DNA from: Melioribacteraceae bacterium | GTDB lineage: Bacteria; Bacteroidota; Ignavibacteria; Ignavibacteriales; Melioribacteraceae | Reading direction: 5' to 3' | Assembly: GCA_016927595.1 (NCBI GenBank) | Contig: JAFGMI010000039.1 | Location: 1 to 34,430 of the forward strand | DNA: 34,430 bases | In this document: positions 1 to 8,586 of the stretch, one piece after another | Layout: every line of letters starts with the position of its first letter | Position numbering within the stretch: position 1 is the stretch's first letter | Translations under genes and position numbers: made by a program | The notes under the pieces: model-generated | Database searches by the model: none | What the model was told of the DNA's origin: nothing | What the model saw: only the letters and a program-made list of their open reading frames with translations

Positions 1-14
1 GCCATCATTGCCAT
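1..14 (-). CDS. possible 5' end of a leftward gene, truncated by the window edge
   Basis: On the minus strand an ATG at 14-12 begins the codons ATG GCA ATG ATG and runs off the window. A GGAGG Shine-Dalgarno-like motif (CCTCC at 26-30 on the plus strand) lies 11 bases upstream, slightly farther than usual. Only four codons are visible, so no function can be given. The upstream stretch 31-186 would hold its promoter. This is a weak call based only on start codon plus RBS. Confidence 0.3.
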
Positions 15-186
15 AGCTTAGATTTCCTCCATATTAGCTAATTTAAAAATCAGAACAACAAATTTAGACACGATTATACGCAAATGCAACGGTTATTAAT
101 ACGGATAAATTATTAAAACGTAATGAGTTGGGACAGATTAAGCGAATAGTTAAACAGTGAGAAGGTCAGTTTATTTAATGATTTAG

Positions 187-1038
187 CTAAACGGGGTCGA
201 TATGTACAAAAACTTTCTGTATCTCATCCATTTTTTCGAGAGTAGTCTGAACATCTTTTCCAATATCGTGAGAAACCCGCGTTATAGTATTTTTATCCAC
301 CTCGATGTGAATTTCAATATGAAACTTATCGCCGACATAATGGGACCGTATATCATTTAATCCTTTAACACCATCAATCTGAAGTGCACGTTTGGCAACC
401 TTAACTATAAAATTTTCATCAGCAGCTTTCCCCATAAGATAGCCGAGGTTTTCTTTTGCAACTTCATAGCCTGTTTTGAATATGAACATTGCTACAATAA
501 TACCCGCAATTCCATCCACAAATTTGAAGCTTAGGGATGAAATAATAACACTCACGAGGGCAATTGATGAAGAAAGTACATCATTAAGACTGTCGACAGA
601 AGCCGCCTTTATAGCCGTACTGTTATAAGTTTTCCCGATTGTGCGTTGATATTGACTTAAAATGATCTTTGCAATTATGTTGGTGATCAAAATAATATAA
701 ATTAATAGTGATGCGTTAATTTCTTCCGGTGAAATAATCCGTTCGACAGATTCTTCGACGATTTTTATTCCGAGCACAAACGCAAATACCGCAACTATAA
801 ATGCCGCTATTGGCTGGGCAGCTCCGTGACCGAACTGATGATTCTCATCCGGCTTTTGTCTCGAAAGGTGAACGGAATACTTAATGGCAATCGATGAAAC
901 GATATCTGTAAGAGAGTTAACCGCTTCGGAAACAACCGCAATTGAATTAGAGAGTAATCCGGCTGCCGCCTTGATAAGAAAAAGGAAAATATTAACGGCT
1001 ATCCCTATATTGGTAGCGATATTTAACCGAGAAGGCAT
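187..1038 (-). CDS. cation diffusion facilitator (CDF) family metal exporter, possibly Mn-type
   Basis: Inner-membrane divalent-metal/proton antiporter of the CDF family; 283 residues is a usual length. About six hydrophobic segments are followed by a cytoplasmic ferredoxin-like domain (roughly residues 205-283) containing DIRSHYVGDKFHIEIHIEVD. Family landmarks are clear: HQFGHG (residues 67-72) after TM2, and the site-A quartet N41-x3-D45 in TM2 and D149-x3-D153 in TM5. Zinc exporters of this family usually show H/D-x3-D and H-x3-D here, whereas an ND/DD quartet is described for MntE-type manganese exporters, so manganese is the best guess by inference. Divergently transcribed from the next gene across a 163 bp AT-rich gap. 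Confidence 0.9.
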   Translation of the reverse strand: MPSRLNIATNIGIAVNIFLFLIKAAAGLLSNSIAVVSEAVNSLTDIVSSIAIKYSVHLSRQKPDENHQFGHGAAQPIAAFIVAVFAFVLGIKIVEESVERIISPEEINASLLIYIILITNIIAKIILSQYQRTIGKTYNSTAIKAASVDSLNDVLSSSIALVSVIISSLSFKFVDGIAGIIVAMFIFKTGYEVAKENLGYLMGKAADENFIVKVAKRALQIDGVKGLNDIRSHYVGDKFHIEIHIEVDKNTITRVSHDIGKDVQTTLEKMDEIQKVFVHIDPV

Positions 1039-1201
1039 CTGTTTAAAATTCTGATATTGTTCAAAGTAATTAACCGGAACAAAAATATTCCCTGAAAATT
1101 ATGTTAATTATTAGATTTATTCCTCAATTACAAATATTAATTTAAATATTAGTATCATCGAAGATAATGTCAACCAGTTAAATTAGAAAGATCAGGCAAA
1201 A

Positions 1202-2911
1202 ATGGGCTGGATTTTTGGAGCAGTATTAAAAAATGGAAGCGATATATTAAATGTTCGGAATTCTCTTCCGGTTTGCAAATCCTTTAAAAATACCCGCGTG
1301 CAAATTTACTATCCCGCGAATAAGAATATAATTTCAGAACACGATAATGAAAATAGTACTTTTATTATAGTTAGCGGTATCGGTCTCGACGCTGGTAACT
1401 CAAGAATCTTCACGGCAAACGAGTGGTCAAAAGCATTTTCAAAAATGTCCGGGAATTCAATAAATTTCGAAGGGCATTACATAATTATTAAAGCCGGAGA
1501 AAATTCCGTAGAGATTTTTACCGATCCCCTTGGTTTAAGAGATATTTATCTGGCTCAGACCGATTCGGTAATTTATTTCTCGACAAGAATAGATTTTTTG
1601 TCAAAATTACTAGATCTGGAAATCGATTATAAAGTGTTTGGTTCCCGATGGCTCACATTTAACCAGTTATCGCATCTCTCGCCGTTAAAGCCGCTACAGA
1701 GAATAGTTGCCGGCGGAAGCGCTTTTATTAATATCAAAAATTTTCAAGTTAGTTATTCGCATGCAAAATGGCTCCCTGTTACTGAGGGTTTTAATCAGGA
1801 TGTAAACGGGTTTGATAAAGCACTCAAACAGCTTGTTCTTCTTCCCTTTAACAATAACAGAGCTGCGTCATTAAGTTTATCTGGGGGAATGGATTCGAGA
1901 GTAATTCTTTCCTACCTGCTGGCGCAAAAACGTAATTGGAATACTCACACATTCGGAATACCTCAACATCCCGATGTGGTAATTGCCGCAAAACTCGCAA
2001 ATTCATTCGGATTTGAGAACCGAATAATTTATCCAGAGAAACAATCCTTAATAGAGATTATTTTAAAATTGAAAGAATATACCGCTCAGACCATTGTTAA
2101 CAACTCAGCTTCTGTTATTTCACAACTTGATTTATATAACAAATTAAAAAACGACGGTGAAATAATAATGGACGGAGGTTTTGGTGAAATCTGGAGAAGG
2201 GAATTTTTTAACCGCATTTTATTTTCCGGAAAAGGACTCTTGCACAAGAGAGATTATAATTCCATTGTTTCTCATCTCAAAATAAAAAGAGCAGATATTT
2301 TTAATAATGACGTAGTGAATGAGATGTTTCAGGGTTGCATTGATGACCTGAAATTATTATATGAATCGCTCCCTTCTTTTGAAAAAACAGGACTGGGAAA
2401 TTGGCTTGATTTATTTGCGATTAGAACCAGACTTGCGAATTATTACGGACCCGAACAGTCACGACTGGATGGAATAGTAACTTCTTATATGCCCTTTGTT
2501 CAATTAAGTTTACTGAATAATATTATTCTTACTCCGATTAAACTGAGAAAGAATGCCGCTTTATTCAGGTCTGTTATCAAACGCAATATGCCGGAACTTT
2601 CGAAAACCAGTTTAGCTAAAGGAACACATTTTTATCCTTATCATCTGACGACCCTGCAAAACAGGTTGTATTCTGTTATGAAGAAAAAGTTAAATATAAA
2701 CGTATTTGTTGATACGTTACAAACACAATTTCTGGATTCGCTTGAAGAGTATATAAGAGATAAAGCAGAGTCACAATCTGTAAAAAATAATCCGGTTTAC
2801 GATTACAATAAAATTAAGAGGATTATTGATTCATACTACAGCGGAAATAAGATTTATGCACGTGAACTGGATTGGTGGCTTGCATTCGACGAGTTTATCA
2901 GTGTTTTATAA
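1202..2911 (+). CDS. asparagine synthetase-like protein lacking the glutaminase cysteine
   Basis: Two-domain protein of the asparagine synthetase B/beta-lactam synthetase superfamily, 569 residues. The C-terminal half has the ATP-pyrophosphatase P-loop SGGMDS at residues 227-232, so an ATP-dependent amide-forming (adenylating) reaction is expected. The N-terminal half aligns with a class II glutamine amidotransferase domain, but where true enzymes begin MCGIFG this one begins MGWIFGAV: the essential Cys2 nucleophile is Gly and the following Gly is Trp. It retains FTDPLGLRDIYL (about residues 103-114), typical of the fold. Glutamine hydrolysis is therefore unlikely; it may use free ammonia or an intramolecular amine, as beta-lactam and lasso-peptide synthetases do. 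No lasso precursor or partner gene is adjacent, so the product is unknown. Transcribed alone. Confidence 0.82.
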   Translation: MGWIFGAVLKNGSDILNVRNSLPVCKSFKNTRVQIYYPANKNIISEHDNENSTFIIVSGIGLDAGNSRIFTANEWSKAFSKMSGNSINFEGHYIIIKAGENSVEIFTDPLGLRDIYLAQTDSVIYFSTRIDFLSKLLDLEIDYKVFGSRWLTFNQLSHLSPLKPLQRIVAGGSAFINIKNFQVSYSHAKWLPVTEGFNQDVNGFDKALKQLVLLPFNNNRAASLSLSGGMDSRVILSYLLAQKRNWNTHTFGIPQHPDVVIAAKLANSFGFENRIIYPEKQSLIEIILKLKEYTAQTIVNNSASVISQLDLYNKLKNDGEIIMDGGFGEIWRREFFNRILFSGKGLLHKRDYNSIVSHLKIKRADIFNNDVVNEMFQGCIDDLKLLYESLPSFEKTGLGNWLDLFAIRTRLANYYGPEQSRLDGIVTSYMPFVQLSLLNNIILTPIKLRKNAALFRSVIKRNMPELSKTSLAKGTHFYPYHLTTLQNRLYSVMKKKLNINVFVDTLQTQFLDSLEEYIRDKAESQSVKNNPVYDYNKIKRIIDSYYSGNKIYARELDWWLAFDEFISVL

Positions 2912-2980
2912 AAAAATGATACCGACCCGGCGGCAATATCCCTTTGAGTCATGATCCACCGGATTTTCCGGGACGGTATC
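2908..2980 (-). terminator. long-stem hairpin with T-tract, terminator downstream of pepT
   Basis: GATACCGACCCGG (2918-2930) and CCGGGACGGTATC (2968-2980) form a 13-bp stem with one mismatch around a 37-nt loop. Read leftward, the stem is followed by ATTTTTTTAT, so it suits an intrinsic terminator for the leftward pepT gene that ends at 3000. The convergent upstream gene ends at 2911. The loop is long for a classical terminator. Confidence 0.6.
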
Positions 2981-2999
2981 AGATTTAATTACAACCTTA

Positions 3000-4250
3000 T
3001 TATGCTTTTTCTTCCCACACCTGAGCAAGAGTAACAATCATTTTAACTGCAGCCTGCATATCCTGAACAGCAACGAACTCGGTAATTGCATGGAAATTAT
3101 GTCCGCCTGCAAAAAGATTGGGCGTTGGGAGACCCATATAGCTTAACCTCGAGCCATCAGTTCCGCCACGGATAGCAGATTGAATCGGTTTTATGTCGAG
3201 TCTCTTCAAAGCTTCCAACGCATACTCTTCAACCTGGGGATGCTCATCAAGTATATATTTCATGTTTCTGTACTGTTCAATAACCTGGAATTCGTATGAT
3301 GCCCCGGGGTAATCAGCCGCTGCCTTTTTGCAGAGATCCTCCAGCATAGATTCAAATTCTTTCAGTTTATCCGCAATAAAATCACGGATTATAAATTTGC
3401 AAGTGGTTAATTCCTCGTTACCATTAATCGCCGTACAGTGCACATACCCCTCACGACCCTCTGTTGTTTCGGGTGAAAGCTTATCTTTGGGGAGCATTCC
3501 CATAAAATGCGAAGCAACTTTTAAAGAGTTTACCATTTTATTTTTTGCATATCCCGGATGAACATTGATGCCTTTAAATCTAATAACTACTGCGTCAGCG
3601 CTGAATGTTTCCGTTTCAACTTCACCGAGAGTTGAGCCGTCAATAGTATATGCATATTTAGCACCGAATTTTTTTACATCGAACTTTTCGGTACCACGAC
3701 CAACTTCCTCATCGGGCGTAAAACAGATTTTAATTGTTCCGTGTTTAATTTCAGGATGCGAAACCAGATAATTCATAGCATCCATTATTTCGGCTATTCC
3801 TGCTTTATCATCAGCACCGAGTAAAGTGGTGCCGTCGGTAGTAATAATGTCAAAACCTATCATATCTTTGAGTTCCGGATTCCCATCCGGCGAGATTCTA
3901 TAGCCCTGATCCTTGGGAAGCACAATATCACCACCCTGATAATTTTTATGAATAACGGGATTAACATTCTTTCCGCTTACAGCCGGAGAGGTATCCACGT
4001 GCGCAATAAAACCAATTGCCGGAACATCCTTATCGGTATTCGGCTGCAATGTAGCCATCACATAACCGTGCTCGTCCATAAACGCATCGGTTAAGCCGAT
4101 ATCTTTTAATTCGTCAACCAGGTCTTCCGACAACTTGAGCTGTTTGGGATCGCTGGGAAAAGCAGATGATTCCTCATCCGATTGTGTATCGTATTTAACG
4201 TACTTTAAAAAGCGGTCAACACATGTAAACTTGTAATTGGAATCAAACAT
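3000..4250 (-). CDS. pepT: peptidase T (tripeptide aminopeptidase, M20B)
   Basis: Cytoplasmic two-zinc aminopeptidase that removes the N-terminal residue of tripeptides. The 416 residues match the family length (about 405-410). Metal and catalytic motifs are intact: FIAHVDTSP (H84, D86), LLGADDKAGIAEI (bridging Asp), CFTPDEEVGRGT (catalytic Glu pair), YTIDGSTLGE (Asp ligand), RGGTDGSRLSYMGLPTPN, and the C-terminal GGHNFHAITE (last His ligand). The start is supported by GAGG about 7 bases upstream. With the S9 peptidase, asparaginase and aspartase nearby it fits peptide and amino-acid breakdown. A 130 bp gap separates it from the divergent phosphorylase gene. Confidence 0.96.
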   Translation of the reverse strand: MFDSNYKFTCVDRFLKYVKYDTQSDEESSAFPSDPKQLKLSEDLVDELKDIGLTDAFMDEHGYVMATLQPNTDKDVPAIGFIAHVDTSPAVSGKNVNPVIHKNYQGGDIVLPKDQGYRISPDGNPELKDMIGFDIITTDGTTLLGADDKAGIAEIMDAMNYLVSHPEIKHGTIKICFTPDEEVGRGTEKFDVKKFGAKYAYTIDGSTLGEVETETFSADAVVIRFKGINVHPGYAKNKMVNSLKVASHFMGMLPKDKLSPETTEGREGYVHCTAINGNEELTTCKFIIRDFIADKLKEFESMLEDLCKKAAADYPGASYEFQVIEQYRNMKYILDEHPQVEEYALEALKRLDIKPIQSAIRGGTDGSRLSYMGLPTPNLFAGGHNFHAITEFVAVQDMQAAVKMIVTLAQVWEEKA

Positions 4251-4380
4251 AACATCCTCGTAATAAATGAATTTTTGTTTTGATTAGATGTGAAAGTATA
4301 TCGAAATATGCCAATAAATTCAATTAAATCGCTCTATATTCGTATATTGTAAAGCAATAACAAATTATTATTGAAATCAG

Positions 4381-5685
4381 ATGAATATTGTTGAAATAAT
4401 TAAAAAGAAACGGGACGGATCCGTATTAAGCGATCGGGAAATTAACTGGCTGGTAATCTCATATATAAAAGGAACTGTAACAGATTATCAGTTCTCTGCG
4501 TTTCTGATGGCGGCATTTATAAACGGGATGAATAATGAAGAAACCAGTTCGCTGACAAATGCGATGCTTTACAGCGGTAAAGTTATTGATCTATCCTCTG
4601 TGAAGGGGGCAAAAATAGATAAGCATTCTACCGGCGGAGTGGGAGATAAAACATCTTTGATACTTGCTCCAATTGTTGCAGCAGCGGGTGTAAACGTTCC
4701 AATGATTTCTGGCAGAGGTCTTGGTCATTCCGGCGGCACCCTCGATAAACTTGAATCAATTCCCGGGTTCAGAACAGATTTGACTTTGCGCGAATATAAA
4801 TCGGTTATTAAGAAGTGCGGCGCAGTGCTCATCGGGCAAACGAAAGATATAGCTCCCGCAGATAAACTGATTTACTCCCTCCGTGATGTTACTGCTACGG
4901 TAGAATCAATTCCGTTCATTACGGGAAGCATAATGAGTAAAAAACTTGCTGAAGGAATAGACGGATTAGTGCTTGACGTTAAAACTGGCAGCGGTGCTTT
5001 CATGAAGGATCTAAAGAGTGCAAAGGCTCTTGCAGAATCGTTGATCAATACGGCGAAACTCTTCAACAAGAAAGTGATGGCATTTATAACCGATATGAAT
5101 CAACCTTTGGGTAATAGTATCGGCAACTGGCTTGAAGTTTATGAATCAATAAAAGTGCTGCAGGGTGAAAAGGTTGATGACCTGCTTGAGGTATCTCTCA
5201 ACCTATCAGGTGCAATGATTTATCTCGGGGGGAAATCAGAAAGTCTTGATGAAGGTATAGATATTTCCAAAGCCATGATAGAAAGCGGTAATGCTTTCAA
5301 TAAATTCAGGGAGATCGTAAAATTGCAGGGCGGTAATTTGACTTACATCGATAATCCGGATAAATACCCCAAACCCAAATATAAAGTTGAAATAAAAGCA
5401 AAGAAACCGGGTTATATAACAGAAATTAATAATTATGAAATTGGTATGAGTGCGTTGGAGCTTGGTGCCGGAAGAAAAACAAAGGAAGAGAAAATAGATC
5501 CAAAAGCAGGAATTATTTTCAATTGTAAAATAGGCGACTATGTAAAAAAGAACTTTAAATTCGCAGAATTGTTTACAGATAATAAAAAGGTTATTGAAAT
5601 TGTTGAAGCTAGAGTAAGCAATGCGGTGATTATATCAAATGAAAAATCAAGGAAGCCGAAATTAATTAAAACGATATTAACCTAG
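4381..5685 (+). CDS. pdp: pyrimidine-nucleoside (thymidine) phosphorylase
   Basis: Reversible phosphorolysis of thymidine or uridine to base plus (deoxy)ribose-1-phosphate; nucleoside salvage in the cytoplasm. The 434-residue length is typical. The phosphate-binding KHSTGGVGD loop is at residues 81-89, followed by the family signature SGRGLGHSGGTLDKLESIPG, then SIMSKKLAEGIDGLVLDVK and GSGAFM. The C-terminal domain (about 340-434) has the barrel-sandwich fold with GMSALELGAGR. Sequence alone does not separate broad-specificity Pdp from thymidine-specific DeoA; Gram-positive-like length and motifs favour Pdp. It precedes the SPFH gene by 98 bp; a direct repeat of CAGAATAAGT lies just after its stop (5688-5708). 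Confidence 0.93.
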   Translation: MNIVEIIKKKRDGSVLSDREINWLVISYIKGTVTDYQFSAFLMAAFINGMNNEETSSLTNAMLYSGKVIDLSSVKGAKIDKHSTGGVGDKTSLILAPIVAAAGVNVPMISGRGLGHSGGTLDKLESIPGFRTDLTLREYKSVIKKCGAVLIGQTKDIAPADKLIYSLRDVTATVESIPFITGSIMSKKLAEGIDGLVLDVKTGSGAFMKDLKSAKALAESLINTAKLFNKKVMAFITDMNQPLGNSIGNWLEVYESIKVLQGEKVDDLLEVSLNLSGAMIYLGGKSESLDEGIDISKAMIESGNAFNKFREIVKLQGGNLTYIDNPDKYPKPKYKVEIKAKKPGYITEINNYEIGMSALELGAGRKTKEEKIDPKAGIIFNCKIGDYVKKNFKFAELFTDNKKVIEIVEARVSNAVIISNEKSRKPKLIKTILT

Positions 5686-5783
5686 TCAGAATAAGTGCAG
5701 AATAAGTTAATTTTCATCTGAATATTCGTCAATCCAATGTTTATAATGTTCGATTAAACTTAATTTAATACTAAGGAGGAGTT

Positions 5784-6653
5784 ATGTTATTTATAGTTGC
5801 CATCATAATTTTAATAGTGGGTGTTATAATGAACCGCAGCCTTAAAAAAAGCGGCAGAAGACAGGAAGCAACTTTATCCCTCGGTGCGATCGTAATAGGA
5901 CTTGGAATAGCTGTTTTTAATTTATTCACCGTTGTGCCTGCCGGAACTGTTGGCGTTGTCGATTTTCTCGGAATGGTGAGTGATAACACACTGAAAGCCG
6001 GTGTTAATGTTGTAAATCCAATGGCGAATGTTATAAAGTTCAGCATTAAAACACAGGAATTGAAAGAAACTATGAATGTTCCTTCTGAAGAAGGTTTAAG
6101 TGTGCAGCTCGAAATAAGTCTTTTGTTTAAGCTTGATCCGGACAATGCCAATAAAATCTACAAAACTGTCGGTTCGAATTATGCGGATATAATTTTAATG
6201 CCGCAGTTCAGATCAGTCGTTCGCGGCGTGACCGCACGATATGAAGCCAAGGCGTTATACACTGCCTCGAGAGAAAAACTCGCCGGCGAGATAATGGAAG
6301 AACTGGGCAACCTTGTTGGTCCGCGCGGAATTACCGTTGAAGCTGCTGCGCTGCGGCAGATAATACTGCCCCCAAGACTGACTCAATCGATCGAAGAAAA
6401 ACTTCAGGCTGAACAGGAAAGTCAAAGAATGGCATTCGTGCTGAAGAAAGAGGAGCAGGAAGCTGAAAGAAAGCGAATTGAAGCTAAGGGTATTGCCGAT
6501 TTTCAAGCTATAGTTTCCGAAGGTATTAATCAGAACCTGCTGAGATGGAAAGGAATTGAAGCAACCGAAAAACTTGCCAACTCTACAAACTCGAAAGTTG
6601 TTGTGATAGGTTCGGGAAAAGACGGACTGCCTCTAATATTAGGAAATAACTAG
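5784..6653 (+). CDS. prohibitin/SPFH-domain membrane protein
   Basis: SPFH/band-7 protein similar to prohibitins and HflC, 289 residues. Two hydrophobic stretches at the N-terminus (about 2-16 and 31-50) anchor it. The SPFH domain follows with VVPAGTVGVVDFLGMV and NVVNPMANVIKF, then FRSVVRGVTARYEA and the LPPRLTQSIEEKLQAEQESQ segment leading into a Glu/Lys-rich coiled coil (about 205-245). Such proteins form large membrane rings that scaffold or restrain proteases such as FtsH; that role is inferred here. A strong AAGGAGGA RBS at 5773-5780 fixes the start. No NfeD-type partner is adjacent. Confidence 0.9.
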   Translation: MLFIVAIIILIVGVIMNRSLKKSGRRQEATLSLGAIVIGLGIAVFNLFTVVPAGTVGVVDFLGMVSDNTLKAGVNVVNPMANVIKFSIKTQELKETMNVPSEEGLSVQLEISLLFKLDPDNANKIYKTVGSNYADIILMPQFRSVVRGVTARYEAKALYTASREKLAGEIMEELGNLVGPRGITVEAAALRQIILPPRLTQSIEEKLQAEQESQRMAFVLKKEEQEAERKRIEAKGIADFQAIVSEGINQNLLRWKGIEATEKLANSTNSKVVVIGSGKDGLPLILGNN

Positions 6654-6660
6654 CATTTAA

Positions 6661-6693
6661 AAATCCGGTTTCATAAAGAAACCGGATTTTTAT
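6661..6693. terminator. bidirectional intrinsic terminator
   Basis: AAATCCGGTTTC (6661-6672), 5-nt loop, GAAACCGGATTT (6678-6689): a perfect 12-bp stem flanked by an A-run on the left and T-run on the right. It lies exactly between the convergent SPFH gene (ends 6653) and aspartase gene (ends 6698), so it can stop transcription from both sides. Confidence 0.92.
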
Positions 6694-6697
6694 CATT

Positions 6698-8554
6698 CTA
6701 CTTCTTGATCATATTTTCTGGTTTCAGTACCTCGTCAAGTTCATCCTTCGACATCAGTTTTCGCTCAAGTACAAGTTCATAAACTCCCCTGTTCGTTTCA
6801 AGAGCTTCTTTGGCAAGACTGGTTGAAGTTTCATATCCAAGGTGGGGATTCAAAGCAGTAATGATTCCTATGCTGTTTTCTACCAGCGACTTGCACCTGT
6901 CAATGTTTGCAGTAATTCCGTCAATACATTTATGCTTCAGGGTCATCATTCCGTTTTTCAGCATTTCAATCGATTCAAAAAGACTCTGTACAATTACCGG
7001 TTCAAAAACATTAAGTTCGAGCTGCCCGCCCTCGGCAGCTAGCGTAACCGTTAAATCATTACCTATAACCTTGAATGCTATCTGATTTACAACTTCGGGT
7101 ATTACGGGATTAACCTTCCCCGGCATTATTGATGATCCGGGCTGCATCGGCGGAAGGTTGATCTCATTAAGACCTGTGCGAGGACCCGATGAAAGCAGCC
7201 TGAGATCATTGCTTATCTTCGAAAGCTTAACGGCCAGCCTTTTAACTGCGGATGAATACATCACAAACGCACCGGTATCCTGTGTAGCCTCAACAAGATT
7301 TGAAGCCAGTTTTATATCAAGTCCTGTAATAATACGCAGATGCTCAATACACTTTTCGCTGTAACCTTTCGGTGCATTTATGCCTGTTCCTATAGCAGTT
7401 GCTCCCATATTCACCTCGAGAAACAAGTCGGCATTTTCCTGAAGACGAACTACTTCTTCCCCGAGAGTAACGGCATATGATTCAAACTCCTGACCAAGCG
7501 TCATTGGAACGGCATCCTGTAGTTGTGTCCTTCCCATTTTAACAACATCGGCAAACTCTTCCCCTTTAGCTCTGAAAGAATTGACCAACTGTTCAATTAC
7601 GCCAATAAGTCTCTTATTGGCTTTAATTATAGCCAGTTTAACTGCAGTCGGGTAAGCATCGTTAGTTGATTGAGAAAGATTAACATGATTGTTGGGGTGA
7701 CAGTATTTATAGTCGCCTTTTTCATACCCCAGAATTTCCAGCGCACGGTTTGCAATCACTTCGTTGGCATTCATATTTGTTGATGTTCCAGCGCCGCCCT
7801 GAATCATATCGACCACGAAATGAGTATGATACTTTCCATTAATAATTTCGTTACATGCTTGTACTATTGCATCGGCAACGGGTTTTGAAATCAAACCTAT
7901 TTCACAGTTCGTAGTTGCAGCAGCCATCTTTACAATTGCAAGCGATTCAATGAGAAGAGGATAGGAGCTAAGGGTTACTCCGCTGATGTTAAAATTCTCA
8001 AGTGCACGCAGTGTCTGTACTCCGTAATAAAATTCGTAAGGCACTTCCCTGTCGCCTAGCAGATCGTGTTCACTTCGGGTGCGACCAGACTGATACTGCG
8101 AACCCGCATTAATAACATGAACATTTGCCTGCCGCATCCGGCGCGAAATAACCCGCGCTATTTTCGACAAAATGTGAGCTGCAAGTTCAGGTTTTACTTC
8201 AAACAGTTTTTGAAATTTAGCTTTTGGAATAAGATATACTTTTGTTTTCAACAGCGTGCGTGCCGAGGTTGAGTGAGGCGAATCATCCATTAACGAGCCT
8301 TCGCCCAGAAAATCATACCTGCTGAAATACGACAATCTCTTTTCGGTACCGAACGGAGTTTTTTTATAAAGTTCAATTTCACCGTCGAAAATGAGATAGA
8401 GATTTTTTCTCGGATTAGACTCAGTAAAGATTACTTGGTTTTCGTCCAGTTCTTTAAGTTCAAGATTTCCGGCAAGTAATTCCAGTTCATCATCTGCCAA
8501 TTCCCTGAACAGTTCAATTTTTTTCAGAAATTCTTTAATTAGATTCAGATCCAT
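6698..8554 (-). CDS. aspA: aspartate ammonia-lyase with N-terminal cyclic-nucleotide-binding-like domain
   Basis: 618 residues, about 150 longer than ordinary aspartase (about 470). Residues 158-618 are a complete aspartase: RTRSEHDLLGDREVP start, GGAGTSTNMNANEV, CHPNNHVNLSQSTNDAYPTA, and the superfamily signature GSSIMPGKVNP near residue 475 with the catalytic serine loop. It converts L-aspartate to fumarate and ammonia. Residues about 10-140 form a CRP-like cyclic-nucleotide-binding fold (LYLIFDGEIELYKK, then GEGSLMDDSPHSTSAR at 84-99). In the phosphate-binding cassette the usual Arg is His94, so real cAMP/cGMP binding is uncertain. Both parts are in one frame with RBS AGAGG 5 bases before the ATG, so the fusion is not an assembly of separate genes. 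Fumarase was excluded by the aspartase-type NxSQSTNDAYPT motif. Confidence 0.92.
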   Translation of the reverse strand: MDLNLIKEFLKKIELFRELADDELELLAGNLELKELDENQVIFTESNPRKNLYLIFDGEIELYKKTPFGTEKRLSYFSRYDFLGEGSLMDDSPHSTSARTLLKTKVYLIPKAKFQKLFEVKPELAAHILSKIARVISRRMRQANVHVINAGSQYQSGRTRSEHDLLGDREVPYEFYYGVQTLRALENFNISGVTLSSYPLLIESLAIVKMAAATTNCEIGLISKPVADAIVQACNEIINGKYHTHFVVDMIQGGAGTSTNMNANEVIANRALEILGYEKGDYKYCHPNNHVNLSQSTNDAYPTAVKLAIIKANKRLIGVIEQLVNSFRAKGEEFADVVKMGRTQLQDAVPMTLGQEFESYAVTLGEEVVRLQENADLFLEVNMGATAIGTGINAPKGYSEKCIEHLRIITGLDIKLASNLVEATQDTGAFVMYSSAVKRLAVKLSKISNDLRLLSSGPRTGLNEINLPPMQPGSSIMPGKVNPVIPEVVNQIAFKVIGNDLTVTLAAEGGQLELNVFEPVIVQSLFESIEMLKNGMMTLKHKCIDGITANIDRCKSLVENSIGIITALNPHLGYETSTSLAKEALETNRGVYELVLERKLMSKDELDEVLKPENMIKK

Positions 8555-8586
8555 ATGTGCCTCTGTATAAGCGTTATTTTAAATAC

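Noticed and set aside
1202-2911. Lasso-peptide biosynthesis locus around the AsnB-like gene
   Set aside because: No short precursor ORF, B-type protease or RRE protein is seen next to it; only the cyclase-like feature is present.
5771-6151. 126-residue minus-strand open frame opposite the SPFH gene
   Set aside because: Hydrophobic by reflection of the SPFH gene's own codons; no RBS; the plus-strand gene is certain.
6698-8554. Fumarase (class II) assignment
   Set aside because: The superfamily motif is shared, but NLSQSTNDAYPTA and TSTNMNANEV follow the aspartase pattern rather than the fumarase SQSSNDTFPTAMH pattern.
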